Counted from the stretch's first letter, positions 16,314 to 25,558 are shown. The stretch is DNA of 64,000 nt from Planctomycetota bacterium (GCA_020638905.1 JACKHP010000012.1:38078-102077); one strand, 5' to 3'. Numbers and translations: made by a program. The notes: generated by a model not told the origin, from the letters alone.

Positions 16314-17261
16314 ATGGCCCATGGGCCGACGATTCTCGGTGTCCTGATCCTGTCGGCAGCGTCTGCCCTGACGCTCGCCGCCTCGACCGCCGACACCCCC
16401 GCGGATCCACCTTCGTCTTCGGCCGTCCGGCCGGGACTGACCCTCGAGCAGTACCCGCCGCACGGCGACGCGGTGCGCGGGCGCGAGGTCTACGCGCAGA
16501 ACTGCATCGGCTGCCACGGCCCCGAGGGGCAGGGGGACGGTCCTGCCGCGCGCTGGCTGAACCCGATCCCGCGCAACTTCCAGCAGGCCAACTTCAAGTT
16601 CCGCTCGACGCCGTCGGGCGAGCTGCCGCTGCTGGCCGACGTCGTGCACGTGGTGACCTGCGGACTCGCCGGCTCGTCGATGCCGGCCTTCCCGCTCATG
16701 GCCGAGGGTGATCGCAAGGCCGTCGCGGCCTGGGTGCTGCACCTGGCCGAGTACGGCATGCTGCGCGGCGAGGTCGACTACCGGCTCGACGACGGCGACG
16801 CGCTCGAGAAGATCCTGGGCGACGACTGGCAGGAGATCCTCGACGAGACGCTGGGGGACGCGTACGAGGACGTCTGGCCGGTCGAGGTCCCGCAGGAGCC
16901 CGAGAACGACGCCGACTCGGTGGCGCACGGAGCCGAGCTGTACCGCGCCCAGTGCGTGGCCTGCCACGGCGCGGGCGGACGCGGCGACGGTCCGTCGTCG
17001 TACGCGTTGCGCGACTGGAAGGACGCGGAGGTCGTGCCGCGCGACTTCACCACCGGCGTGTTCCGCGCCGGCAGCACGCCGCGCGACCTCTTCATGCGCA
17101 TGAAGACGGGTCTCAACGGCACGCCCATGCCGCAGATCTCGGGCAGCGACGACGACCTGTGGGCGCTCGTCCACTTCATCGTCAGCCTGCAGGACCCGGA
17201 CACCAAGGAGGCGCCGCACCCGTTGAGCTGCGCCGCCCACGCCAAGGACGCCGCGCGATGA
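16314..17261 (+). CDS. Diheme c-type cytochrome of the cbb3 oxidase operon
   Basis: A 315-residue exported protein from ATG 16314 with CGGGAG 8 bp upstream. The N-terminal 25 residues are a signal peptide or anchor. Two cytochrome c domains follow: C-I-G-C-H at residues 64-68 with candidate Met ligand in S-S-M-P (about 123), and C-V-A-C-H at 214-218 with G-T-P-M-P near 279. It takes the place of CcoP as electron-entry subunit, but lacks the N-terminal FixP-type membrane domain. It overlaps ccoN by ATGA. It would carry electrons in the periplasm to the oxidase. A soluble or singly anchored cytochrome is the alternative. Confidence 0.85.
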   Translation: MAHGPTILGVLILSAASALTLAASTADTPADPPSSSAVRPGLTLEQYPPHGDAVRGREVYAQNCIGCHGPEGQGDGPAARWLNPIPRNFQQANFKFRSTPSGELPLLADVVHVVTCGLAGSSMPAFPLMAEGDRKAVAAWVLHLAEYGMLRGEVDYRLDDGDALEKILGDDWQEILDETLGDAYEDVWPVEVPQEPENDADSVAHGAELYRAQCVACHGAGGRGDGPSSYALRDWKDAEVVPRDFTTGVFRAGSTPRDLFMRMKTGLNGTPMPQISGSDDDLWALVHFIVSLQDPDTKEAPHPLSCAAHAKDAAR

Positions 17262-18736
17262 CATCCACGACCCTGCCCTTGCCGGGCGACGACGCGCACG
17301 AAGAAGCCCACGCCGAGGCGTCGGCGGCGGTGCTCGTCTGCAAGCCGTTGGTGAAGTGGCACTTCACCTTCGCGATGTTCTTCATGCTCACGTCGATGAC
17401 GGCGGGCTTCCTGGTCTCGCTGCAGTTCCTCGACCTGTACCCGTTCCAGGGCATCCGTTGGTTGCAGTACGGGCGCGTGCGGCTGATGCACACGAACGAG
17501 ATCGCCTACGGCTTCCTGGTGAACGCGTTCATCGGCGCGCTCTACTACGCCGTCCCGCGACTCACGGGCAGGCGCGTGGCGAGCCACGGACTGGGGTGGA
17601 TCATCCTGGTCGTGTGGCAGTTCCTGATGTTCGCGACCTCGATCGGGCAGATGCTCGGGTTCGGCCAGGCGGTCGAGTGGGGCGAGACGCCGACGGGCTT
17701 CCTGCCCGGCACGTTCCACCTCGTGTACATCCCCGTCGACTTCCTGATCGAGTTCGGCGCGGTGCTCCTGGCGATCCAGTTCCTGACGCCGATCGCCAAG
17801 GCCATGCACTCCAAGATGTACGTCTCGCTCTGGTACATCTCCGCCGGCATCGTGTGGCTCATCCTGACCTACGTGATGGGCAACACGCTGCCCGAGTGGA
17901 CGCTCAACGGCAGCTCGGGCGCCGCGACCGCCGGCCTGTTCATCCACGACCTCGTGGGCCTCTTCGTGACGCCGATGGGGTGGGGCCTGATGTACTTCTT
18001 CGTGCCGATCATCCTGCGCGCCCCGATCTGGAGCCACGCGTTGTCGGTGATCGGCTTCTGGGCGCTCGCGTTCTTCTACCCGCTGAACGGCGTGCACCAC
18101 TTCCTGCTCTCGTCGATCCCGATGTCGGTGCAGTACGGCGCGGTGATCTCGACCATGGCGGTCGAGATCGTGGTCACGACCGTGGTGGTGAACTTCTTCG
18201 CCACCATGTGGGGCAAGGGACACGCGCTGCGCACGAACCTGCCGATCCGCTGGTTCTACACGGGCATGGTGTTCTACTTCATCACCTGCCTGCAGTGCTT
18301 CTTCCACACCACGCTGTCGGTGCAGGAGATCATCCACTTCACCGACTGGGTGCCGGGACACGCGCACCTCGTCATGCTGGGCGTGTTCGCCTTCTGGTGC
18401 ATCGGCATCATCACCTGGTTGTGGCCGCGCCTGACGGGCAACGACTGGTACAGCCGGCGCCTCAACCACTGGCAGTACTGGCTGACCATGATCGGCCTGT
18501 TCATCATGTTCGTGGACCTGCTCGCGGCGGGCCTGATGCACGGCTTCATGGCCAAGTCGCTCGTGCCCTGGATGGACATCGTGCGCGCGCTGCGTCCCTA
18601 CTGGGAGGTGCGCACCTTCGCCGGCGGGATGATCCTGCTCGGCCAGATCCTGTTCGTGTGGAACCTGTTCCAGACCACGCGGCACAGCAAGCCCTACGAC
18701 TATCGCGTCGATCTCGTGGACCCGGAGGCCGCCTGA
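17258..18736 (+). CDS. ccoN: cbb3-type cytochrome c oxidase subunit I
   Basis: A 492-residue, about 12-helix membrane protein and the catalytic heme-copper subunit that reduces O2 and pumps protons. Compared by hand with known CcoN proteins it keeps the low-spin heme ligand His78 (in M-H-T-N-E-I-A-Y), CuB ligand His230 (F-I-H-D-L-V-G), Tyr274 in A-F-F-Y-P-L-N-G (the cross-linked tyrosine position of cbb3 enzymes), CuB histidines His280-His281, and heme ligands His368 and His370 in P-G-H-A-H. ATG 17258 overlaps the upstream stop as ATGA, and ccoO follows after 1 bp. Catalysis is therefore expected to be intact. Confidence 0.96.
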   Translation: MTSTTLPLPGDDAHEEAHAEASAAVLVCKPLVKWHFTFAMFFMLTSMTAGFLVSLQFLDLYPFQGIRWLQYGRVRLMHTNEIAYGFLVNAFIGALYYAVPRLTGRRVASHGLGWIILVVWQFLMFATSIGQMLGFGQAVEWGETPTGFLPGTFHLVYIPVDFLIEFGAVLLAIQFLTPIAKAMHSKMYVSLWYISAGIVWLILTYVMGNTLPEWTLNGSSGAATAGLFIHDLVGLFVTPMGWGLMYFFVPIILRAPIWSHALSVIGFWALAFFYPLNGVHHFLLSSIPMSVQYGAVISTMAVEIVVTTVVVNFFATMWGKGHALRTNLPIRWFYTGMVFYFITCLQCFFHTTLSVQEIIHFTDWVPGHAHLVMLGVFAFWCIGIITWLWPRLTGNDWYSRRLNHWQYWLTMIGLFIMFVDLLAAGLMHGFMAKSLVPWMDIVRALRPYWEVRTFAGGMILLGQILFVWNLFQTTRHSKPYDYRVDLVDPEAA

Positions 18737-18737
18737 C

Positions 18738-19610
18738 ATGGACCGTTTCGGCAGCGTCATCCTGGTGGCCGGCCTGGCGTGCTTCGCGTTCGCCTTCCTG
18801 CTGTCGGGCCTGTACCCGTACATGATCACCGACCACGCCGTGCCGGCGGCCACGATCGAAGACCTGGCCTCGTACGTCCCGGCCGACTTCAAGGCGCTGA
18901 AAGACGCCTACCCCGTCTCGTTCGCGCAGCGCTTCAGCCAGGCCGAGGCGGCGCTCACGCCGCGCGAGCTCGTCTCGCTCGATGCGTCCGACCCGCGCCG
19001 CGGGCAGAGCGAGGCGGCTTGGCAGGCGGCCTACGCCGAGGCGCTCATCCAGGGACGCAACCTCTACATCTCCGAGGTGTGCTGGCACTGTCACAGCCAG
19101 TACGTGCGTCCGGTGGCGAACGAGTCGTTGCGCTTCGGTCCGGTGCTGACGTCCGACCACGACAACAACGTCCTGCAGCAGCCGGTGCTGTGGGGCACGC
19201 GTCGCGTCGGGCCCGACCTGACCCACGAGGGGCGCCTGCGCAGCAACGACTGGCACGTGGCGCACTTCTTCAACCCGGCCGAGGTCACCCCAGGCTCGAT
19301 CATGCCGCGCTACACGTGGTTCTACCGAGAGGGCTGGCAGGTCATGCGCCGCATCGACCCGGGCAAGGCCGACCGCACCGGGCTCGATCCCGAACGCGCC
19401 TACGGCTATCCCGGCGTGTGGGAGACGAAGGCCGAGGCCGAGGCTGCGATGGCGCAGATCAAGGCCTCGCTGCCGTCGACCCTGGCCGGCGAAGCCGAAC
19501 GCATGTTCGTGGCCGAGGCCGAGGGACCGTCGAGCGACCTGCTGTCGCTCATCGCGTACGTCCAGTGGCTGGGCACCTGGACGCCGCCTCACCTGGAGCA
19601 AGCGCAATGA
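18738..19610 (+). CDS. ccoO: cbb3-type cytochrome c oxidase monoheme subunit II
   Basis: A 290-residue product from ATG 18738, one base after the ccoN stop. It has one N-terminal membrane anchor (residues 5-30) and a periplasmic cytochrome c domain with C-W-H-C-H at 115-119 followed by S-Q-Y-V-R-P-V, the hallmark of CcoO. The distal Met is in S-I-M-P-R-Y near residue 189, again typical. It is somewhat longer than many CcoO proteins, owing to insertions at about 50-100 and 200-260. It passes electrons to the CcoN heme. Its stop overlaps the next start as ATGA. Confidence 0.95.
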   Translation: MDRFGSVILVAGLACFAFAFLLSGLYPYMITDHAVPAATIEDLASYVPADFKALKDAYPVSFAQRFSQAEAALTPRELVSLDASDPRRGQSEAAWQAAYAEALIQGRNLYISEVCWHCHSQYVRPVANESLRFGPVLTSDHDNNVLQQPVLWGTRRVGPDLTHEGRLRSNDWHVAHFFNPAEVTPGSIMPRYTWFYREGWQVMRRIDPGKADRTGLDPERAYGYPGVWETKAEAEAAMAQIKASLPSTLAGEAERMFVAEAEGPSSDLLSLIAYVQWLGTWTPPHLEQAQ

Positions 19611-19927
19611 CCGACGCGACCGATCCCGCCGCGCGCACCGACAGGCAGAAGGTGGCGCACCGCGGCTGGCTGATCTTCTTCTGCTTCGTGATCCTGACCG
19701 CGGCCGTCTGCTTCGCGTACAAGTTCTACGAGTTCTTCTACGACCTCGCGCAACAGGAGGGCTTCCGCTTCGCGGGCGCGCACCTGGCCACGTACCTGCT
19801 CGTCTCGGCCGGCTTCTTCCTGTTGCTGCTGTACGCGTTCCTCAAGGGGCACTTCTCCGACATCGAGCGGCCGAAGATCGACATCCTCGAACGGGAGATG
19901 AAGTATGACCACGACGAGTTCGCGTGA
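19607..19927 (+). CDS. Two-helix membrane protein in the cbb3 operon
   Basis: A 106-residue product from ATG 19607, overlapping the ccoO stop. Two membrane segments are predicted at about residues 20-40 and 60-80, with a short periplasmic or cytoplasmic loop and a charged tail (K-I-D-I-L-E-R-E-M-K). It lacks the short Met-Asn start and length of CcoS and does not look like CcoQ. Its position between ccoO and ccoI implies an accessory or structural part of the oxidase. I do not recognise the family. Confidence 0.7.
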   Translation: MTDATDPAARTDRQKVAHRGWLIFFCFVILTAAVCFAYKFYEFFYDLAQQEGFRFAGAHLATYLLVSAGFFLLLLYAFLKGHFSDIERPKIDILEREMKYDHDEFA

Positions 19928-20090
19928 CGGCTCGCCCGCCGAGGGCGACGACCACAAGGACTACCCGTTCGCCTACGGCCACGGGCGCATGCCGTTCTTC
20001 ATGAAGCTCGTCTGGCTGGGCTTCCTGGGCTTCGCGGCGTGGTACACGATCACGTTCCTGCTCGAGGCAGTCGCGACCGACCTGGGCTGA
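19905..20090 (+). CDS. Small single-helix membrane protein in the cbb3 operon
   Basis: A 61-residue product whose ATG at 19905 lies inside the end of the preceding gene (23-bp overlap), with GGGAGA at 19893-19898. An acidic, His-containing N-terminal half (D-D-H-K-D-Y-P-F-A-Y-G-H-G) precedes one helix at about residues 32-55. The pattern of charged N-terminus, aromatic belt and single helix resembles the membrane part of CcoP (FixP_N) more than CcoQ. It may be the detached anchor or docking helix for the diheme cytochrome at 16314. That role is inference. Confidence 0.65.
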   Translation: MTTTSSRDGSPAEGDDHKDYPFAYGHGRMPFFMKLVWLGFLGFAAWYTITFLLEAVATDLG

Positions 20091-20100
20091 AGCGAGGGAC

Positions 20101-22347
20101 ATGGACAGCGGGGTCGACAGCCAGCCCGACGCGCCGGCGCCGTCTTCCGCCGCCTTCGCCGAGCCCCTGCGCTGCGCGCATTGCGCCCTGCCGATGGGGC
20201 CCTCCGGCAAGCGTCACGCGGCCGGCGCCCGCGTGTTCTGCTGCATGGGCTGCCGGCTGGCGTCGACCGTCGCCGGCGGCGAGGACGGCCCGCGCCAGTT
20301 CCTCGAGGCGCGCCTGCTGCTCTCGGCGTTCCTCGCCATGGGCGTCATGACGTTCAGCCTCGTGCTCTACGGCGAAGGCCTCTCCCCCGACGGCGCCGAT
20401 CCCGGCCTGGCCGCCGTGCGCAACATGGGACGCATGATGCTGGCGCTCTTCGCGCTGCCCGTGCTCGTGCTGCTCGGCGTGCCGGTGGTGCAGGGCGCAT
20501 GGGCCGATCTGCGCGACGCGCGCATCCGGCTCGACGGCCTGATGGTCGTGGCGGTCTTCGCCGCCTTCGGCCTGTCGCTGCACTCGACCTGGACGGGCAC
20601 CGGCGAGGTCTACTACGAGACCGCCACGATGGTGCTCGTGCTGGTCACCTTCGGACGTCGCCTCGAGGCCCACGCCAAGAGCCGCGGCCGGGACGCCGCC
20701 TCGCTGCTGGCCGGCGTGCTGCCGAGCGTGGCGCACCGCGTCGACGCCGAGGGTGCCGAGGACGACGTCGAGCCCGGCGCGCTGTGCGCGGGCGACCTCG
20801 TGCGCGTGCGTCCCGGCGAGTCGGTGCCGGCCGACGTGCTCGTCGAGCGCGGCGAGGGCGAGGCCGACTGCGCCCACGTCACGGGCGAACACGCGCCGCT
20901 GCGCGCGACGGCGGGCGTCGAACTCCCGGCGGGCGCGGTGGTGGCGGCGGCGGCGCTCGACGCGCGCGTGCTGCGTCCGGCGGGCGCCAGCCACCTGGCG
21001 CGGCTCGTCGAGCTGTTCGACCGTCCGGTGCAGGAGACGCGCGCGATGCGCACGGCCGACCGCTGGGCCGGCGCGCTGGCCGCGCTCGCGGCGACGCTGG
21101 CCGTCGTCGGCGGCCTGCGCTCGGGGATGCAGTCGGGAGTCGACGCCGGACTGCGCACCGCGCTCTCGGTGCTGCTCGTGTCCTGTCCCTGCGCCCTCGG
21201 ACTCGCCACGCCGCTGGCCTACCGCGCGATGCGCGCGGCCCTGGCGCGGCACGGCGTCCTCGTGCACGACGCGTCACAGCTCGAGCGCGCCGCGAAGGTG
21301 ACGGCGATCGGCCTCGACAAGACCGGCACGCTCACCGCGCCCGGCGCGCTCGACCTGCTGTGGACGGCATCGCCCGCGGCCGCCGAGACGCTGCGCGCGC
21401 TCGTCCGTCACTCGGGTCATGCGCTCGCGGCGGCGGTCGGCGACGGCCCCGCACCGGCGGGCGATCTGCAGCTCGTGCCGGGGTGCGGCGTGCTCGCGCG
21501 CGACGGCGCGCGCACGAGCCGCGCCGGACGTCCCGGGTGGATCGACGAATCGGGCGCGCGCTGGCCCGACGCCGCGCGCGCGCGGCGTGCCGAGGCGTCC
21601 GGCAGCCTGATCGCGCTCGAGCAGGACGGCGTCGTGTGCGCGCTGGCCGCGGTGCGCCACCGCGTGCGTCCCGGCGTCGAACGCGCGCTGGCGCGCCTGC
21701 GCGCCCGCGGACTCGAGCTGCTCGTGCTCTCGGGCGACGGCGAGAGCAGCACCCGCGCGGCGTGCGAACCGCTCGAGCTGCCCTGGCGCGCCGGACTGCT
21801 GCCGGAAGACAAGCTCGCCGTGATCGAAGGATTGCAGCGCGAGGGACGCGTGGTGCTGTTCGCGGGCGACGGACTCAACGACGCGCCCGCGCTGGGGGCC
21901 GCCGACGTGGGACTGGCCATGGGCTCGGGCACGGCCGCGGCGCGCATCCGGGCCGGCGTCGTCGTGCCGGGCGACGACCTGTCGGCGCTGCCGATGCTGC
22001 TCGACGCGGCCCGCGCGCTGTCGCGCGCCGTCCGCAGGAACCTCGCCTGGGCCGCGCTCTACAACGGCGTCGCGCTCACGCTCGCCGTGCTGGGACGCCT
22101 GCATCCCATCGCGGCCGCGGCGGCCATGATCGTCTCGAGCGTGGCCGTCTCCGTCTCGAGCCACAAGCTGCTCGAGTGGCAGCCCGACGCATCGGCGCGT
22201 CCGCTCGCCACGGCCGCTCCGGCGTCGCGTCCCGCGCCCGTTTCCTCTCCGGCGACGGACGTCGATGCCGCTCCGGCGACGGACGCCGCTCCGACGCCGA
22301 CGTGCACCGAACGCGAGCGCGCGCTGCTCGGGAGGACCGGCGCATGA
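20101..22347 (+). CDS. ccoI: Copper-transporting P-type ATPase for oxidase assembly
   Basis: A 748-residue P1B ATPase from ATG 20101. The N-terminus has C-A-H-C (residues 25-28) and C-C-M-G-C (47-51), the cysteine-rich metal-binding region of CcoI/FixI proteins. The TGE actuator is at 261-263, the membrane copper site C-P-C at 362-364, the phosphorylated Asp406 in D-K-T-G-T-L-T, and the hinge G-D-G-L-N-D-A-P-A. The usual S-E-H-P nucleotide motif is reduced to S-G-H-A, an odd feature. CcoI exports copper needed for CuB insertion into CcoN. The Ala/Pro-rich C-terminal tail (~50 residues) is extra. Confidence 0.93.
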   Translation: MDSGVDSQPDAPAPSSAAFAEPLRCAHCALPMGPSGKRHAAGARVFCCMGCRLASTVAGGEDGPRQFLEARLLLSAFLAMGVMTFSLVLYGEGLSPDGADPGLAAVRNMGRMMLALFALPVLVLLGVPVVQGAWADLRDARIRLDGLMVVAVFAAFGLSLHSTWTGTGEVYYETATMVLVLVTFGRRLEAHAKSRGRDAASLLAGVLPSVAHRVDAEGAEDDVEPGALCAGDLVRVRPGESVPADVLVERGEGEADCAHVTGEHAPLRATAGVELPAGAVVAAAALDARVLRPAGASHLARLVELFDRPVQETRAMRTADRWAGALAALAATLAVVGGLRSGMQSGVDAGLRTALSVLLVSCPCALGLATPLAYRAMRAALARHGVLVHDASQLERAAKVTAIGLDKTGTLTAPGALDLLWTASPAAAETLRALVRHSGHALAAAVGDGPAPAGDLQLVPGCGVLARDGARTSRAGRPGWIDESGARWPDAARARRAEASGSLIALEQDGVVCALAAVRHRVRPGVERALARLRARGLELLVLSGDGESSTRAACEPLELPWRAGLLPEDKLAVIEGLQREGRVVLFAGDGLNDAPALGAADVGLAMGSGTAAARIRAGVVVPGDDLSALPMLLDAARALSRAVRRNLAWAALYNGVALTLAVLGRLHPIAAAAAMIVSSVAVSVSSHKLLEWQPDASARPLATAAPASRPAPVSSPATDVDAAPATDAAPTPTCTERERALLGRTGA

Positions 22348-23057
22348 ACTCCGAGGTGCTGGCGATCGGCGCGCTCTTCGGACTCGTGCACGCGGCGCAC
22401 TGCGCGGGGATGTGCGGCGTGTTCGCGCTGGGCGCCGCGCGCGGGACGCGTCCTCTGGCGGGGCTGCTGCTGTACCTGCTCGGCAAGACGTTCACCTACG
22501 TCTTCCTGGGCGCCGTCGCGGCGCGGCTCGGCGGAGCGCTCGGCGGACTCTCGTCCGACGTGCCGCGCGTGCTGGCCTGGGCCGTGGGCGGCGTCCTCGT
22601 GTTCGCCGGACTGCGTCGCGTCGTCTCGCCGCTCGGACGTCCCACGACGGTCGGTGCGGCGCTCGCGCGGCACCTCGGTCCGCTCGTGCGCGCCGGCGCC
22701 GAGGTGCCCGGTGCGCTGCGGCCCTTCGCGCTGGGTGCCGCGACCGGAGCGATCCCGTGCGGCGTGGTGTACCTCGCGCTGCTGTCGGCCGTGGCGCTGC
22801 CCGACGCGGGCGCGGGAGCGGCGTACATGGCGGCCTTCGGCGCCGGCACCGCGCCGGTGCTGATCGCCACGGGGCTCTTGGGACGGGGCGCGCTGCAGCG
22901 CTTCGGTTCGCGTCCAGGACTGCTGCGCCTGGCGGGCATGGCCGTGCTCGCCGCGGGTCTGCTCACGATCGCCCGCGCGGGCGTCGACGGGGGAGCACGG
23001 GGGTCGTCGCACGACGGCTCCGACACTGGCACGGAGTGTCCCCTGTGCGGATCATGA
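22344..23057 (+). CDS. TauE/SafE-like membrane protein of cbb3 oxidase biogenesis
   Basis: A 237-residue, about six-helix protein from ATG 22344, overlapping the ccoI stop. Its first helix carries H-C-A-G-M-C-G, the diagnostic motif of the small sulfite-exporter/UreH-like proteins found beside ccoI in cbb3 clusters. A second G-A-I-P-C-G motif begins the fourth helix. The C-terminus has C-P-L-C that could bind metal. Members are thought to help copper delivery or cytochrome biogenesis. The placement between ccoI and ccoG supports that role. The cation transported, if any, is not clear. Confidence 0.82.
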   Translation: MNSEVLAIGALFGLVHAAHCAGMCGVFALGAARGTRPLAGLLLYLLGKTFTYVFLGAVAARLGGALGGLSSDVPRVLAWAVGGVLVFAGLRRVVSPLGRPTTVGAALARHLGPLVRAGAEVPGALRPFALGAATGAIPCGVVYLALLSAVALPDAGAGAAYMAAFGAGTAPVLIATGLLGRGALQRFGSRPGLLRLAGMAVLAAGLLTIARAGVDGGARGSSHDGSDTGTECPLCGS

Positions 23058-24019
23058 CGGGTCCCATGCTGCCCATCGAAGACAAGGACCGCATGCGCAT
23101 CCTCTCGGCGGTCGCGCGACGCGGCGCCGCGTACCAGCTCACGCGCATCGTGGTCATCACGCTCAGCCAGCTCATCCTGCTGGCCGTCCCGCTCAGCGGA
23201 CTCGTGCGGCTCGACCTGTGGGGCGGGCACCATCTGCTGCTCGGCGAGCCGGTCGAGTTCATCCCGGGGCTCAAGGGCTTCGTGGTGGCGGTGGCGATCC
23301 TGTGGGGCGTGACGTTCACCACGAACATCGTCGTCGGCCGCTTCTTCTGCGGCTGGGGTTGTCCCGTCGGCTACGTGAGCCGCCTGGGCGAGGACGTCGA
23401 CCTGCGCCGTCGCGACCGCAAGGGCAGCCGTCTGCGCACGCTGGTCAGCCACCTGCTGGGCGCGGCGTTCGTGGCCACGTTCGTGGGCGCGATCATGCTC
23501 TGGTGGGTCGACTGGCGCGTGCTCTTCGAGGGCAGCGTGAAGGCGCGCGCGATCACGCTCGCGGTCTTCGTCGCGCTGTGGGCCGGCGGCTACCTGCACG
23601 CCTTCGTGTGGCGCTTCGGCTTCTGCCGCTCGGCCTGTCCGATCGGGCTCTACTACCGCTTCGTGACCTCACGCACGCCGATCGGCATCGTCTTCAGCAA
23701 CTCGCCCAGCCCGTGCATCGAGTGCGGTGCGTGCGAGAAGATCTGCCCCGTCGACATCGACCCGAAGAGCCTGGGACGTCCGGCCGAGGAAGCCGCGCCC
23801 GAGTCGGTCGACGGACCGGGCGAGCGCTACGGCGACGCCGAGTGCATCCGCTGCGGCGACTGCGTCGAGGCCTGCCGCATGATCTTCGCCGCGCACCCCG
23901 AGGTGACCACGCCGCCGCTGCGCTTCGGCTGGGTCGACCGCAAGGGGCGCGACGCGTCGTCGCCCGGCACGAAGGCGTCGTCCGCCGGGACGTCGGGGAC
24001 GAGCGCGTCGGCCCGGTGA
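23054..24019 (+). CDS. ccoG: cbb3 oxidase assembly ferredoxin-type membrane protein
   Basis: A 321-residue product from ATG 23054 (ATGA overlap with the previous gene). It has several membrane helices with F-C-G-W-G-C-P-V-G and a second F-C-R-S-A-C-P-I-G, both typical of the CcoG/NosR/NapH family. Two 4Fe-4S clusters follow: C-I-E-C-G-A-C-E-K-I-C-P and C-I-R-C-G-D-C-V-E-A-C-R. CcoG acts in copper handling for cbb3 assembly as a cupric reductase. It is shorter than proteobacterial CcoG (usually about 450 or more) because the C-terminal immunoglobulin-like domain is absent. Its stop overlaps the next gene as GTGA. Confidence 0.92.
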   Translation: MTGPMLPIEDKDRMRILSAVARRGAAYQLTRIVVITLSQLILLAVPLSGLVRLDLWGGHHLLLGEPVEFIPGLKGFVVAVAILWGVTFTTNIVVGRFFCGWGCPVGYVSRLGEDVDLRRRDRKGSRLRTLVSHLLGAAFVATFVGAIMLWWVDWRVLFEGSVKARAITLAVFVALWAGGYLHAFVWRFGFCRSACPIGLYYRFVTSRTPIGIVFSNSPSPCIECGACEKICPVDIDPKSLGRPAEEAAPESVDGPGERYGDAECIRCGDCVEACRMIFAAHPEVTTPPLRFGWVDRKGRDASSPGTKASSAGTSGTSASAR

Positions 24020-25437
24020 GACGTCTCGTCGCGACGGGACGCGTCGCGCGCGCGACGCGCGCGTGTGGCGCGCTCGCGCTGCTCGCGGCCTGCGCGACCT
24101 GCGGCGACGGCGCGTCCGGCGCACCGCCCGCGGATGTCGGATCGTCCGCGCCCGCGTCCGGCACGGCGCCCGCGTCCGACGGCGCGCCGGCCCCCGCGTC
24201 GGACGCGTTCGCGCCGCCCGGCGGCCCGCGAACGGCTCCGACATGGGACGCACCCGAGCGCGGTGACGACGCGACGCTGCGCGACCTGCTCTCGCGTCCC
24301 GCGCCGGCCTTCGCGTGGGACGGCGACGCGCAGCCGGTGCGCGGCCTCTTCCTCGCCGGAGAGCGCTACGAGGGACGTCCCACCCGCGCGTTCGCGCTCT
24401 ACGCCACGCCCGGCAGCCTGGCGGGCGTGCCCGACGCGCCGGGTTCGCTGCCGGCGGTCCTGCTGCTGCACGGCGGCGGCGGACGGGCCGAGCCCGCGTG
24501 GGTCGAGCAGTGGGCCGCGCGCGGCTACGCGGCGCTCGCGCCCGACCTCGCGGGGCGCGGTCCCGACGACGAACGCCTGCCCGACGGCGGACCCGACCAG
24601 ACGCCGCTCGACCGCTTCGGGCGCCTCGACCGTCCCGTGACCGAGCACTGGCACTGGCACGCGTGTGCGAACGCGCTGGCCGCGCTCGCGTGGCTGCGCG
24701 AGCGTCCCGAGGTGGACCCGGCGCGCTGCGCGGTGGTGGGCATCTCGTGGGGCGGCGCGCTGGCATGCGTCGTGGCCGGACTCGACGAGCGACTCGGCGC
24801 GGCGGTCACGATCTACGGCTGCGGCCTGCTGCCCGAGGGCGGCTTCCTCGAGCACACGTTCGCGCTGCTGCCGCCCGACTGGACCGCGCGCTGGACGGCG
24901 CTCTACGACCCGTCGCGCTTCCTGCCGTCGATGCGCGCGCCGCTGCTCTTCGTCGACGGCACGAACGACCCGATCTTCCCGCTCGACATCGTGCTGCGCA
25001 GCCGCGCGCTGGCGCCCGACGCCGCGCTGCTGCTCGTCCCCGGGCTCGAGCACGGACACGTGCAGGCGCGCGCGCTCGAGGACGTGCCGCGCTTCGTCGA
25101 CGCCGCGCTGCGCGGCGCGCCGAGACTGCCGCGCGTTTCCGCGCCGTACGCGCTCGCGGACGGCACGCGCGTGGTCGACGTGCGCGCCGACGAGCGCGCG
25201 CCGCCCGCGTCCGCCGAGGTCGTCGAGTCGATCGGCGACGTGCCCCTCGCCGAGCGAGTCTGGACGTGCGGTGACGCGACGCTCGTGCCGTCCGGCGCGG
25301 GGACGTGGCGGGTGCGCGCCGATCCCGCAGCGCCCGACGTGGAGCTCTGGTTCGTGACCGTGGTCGACGACGACGGCGGCCGCGCGAGCAGCGGCCTGGG
25401 CGGCCCGGCGGTCGCCGCGCTGCTCGGCGACGGCTAG
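24016..25437 (+). CDS. Exported alpha/beta hydrolase lipoprotein
   Basis: A 473-residue product from GTG 24016 (GTGA with ccoG). The N-terminus ends in A-L-L-A-A-C, a lipobox, followed by a ~60-residue Ala/Pro/Ser linker. The hydrolase domain shows H-G-G-G-G (oxyanion loop), nucleophile Ser in G-I-S-W-G-G, acid in F-V-D-G-T-N-D-P and His in G-L-E-H-G-H, the order of dienelactone hydrolase and acetyl xylan esterase relatives. A C-terminal beta-rich extension of ~100 residues follows. The likely role is cleavage of an ester or peptide outside the cytoplasm. Coupling to ccoG may be positional only. Confidence 0.8.
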   Translation: MRRLVATGRVARATRACGALALLAACATCGDGASGAPPADVGSSAPASGTAPASDGAPAPASDAFAPPGGPRTAPTWDAPERGDDATLRDLLSRPAPAFAWDGDAQPVRGLFLAGERYEGRPTRAFALYATPGSLAGVPDAPGSLPAVLLLHGGGGRAEPAWVEQWAARGYAALAPDLAGRGPDDERLPDGGPDQTPLDRFGRLDRPVTEHWHWHACANALAALAWLRERPEVDPARCAVVGISWGGALACVVAGLDERLGAAVTIYGCGLLPEGGFLEHTFALLPPDWTARWTALYDPSRFLPSMRAPLLFVDGTNDPIFPLDIVLRSRALAPDAALLLVPGLEHGHVQARALEDVPRFVDAALRGAPRLPRVSAPYALADGTRVVDVRADERAPPASAEVVESIGDVPLAERVWTCGDATLVPSGAGTWRVRADPAAPDVELWFVTVVDDDGGRASSGLGGPAVAALLGDG

Positions 25438-25558
25438 GAAGCGCGCGTCCGGCTCGGGTACGGTATGCCGCACCCGCCCGAGGCCGCGCGGCGTGCCGGG
25501 CACGTCCGCGCGACCGCGCCGTCGTCGAACGCCACCACGTCCCGCCGGATCGCCCGTC

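Noticed and set aside
19607..19927. CcoS or CcoQ identity for the two-helix protein
   Set aside because: Length, helix number and N-terminal sequence do not fit either family.
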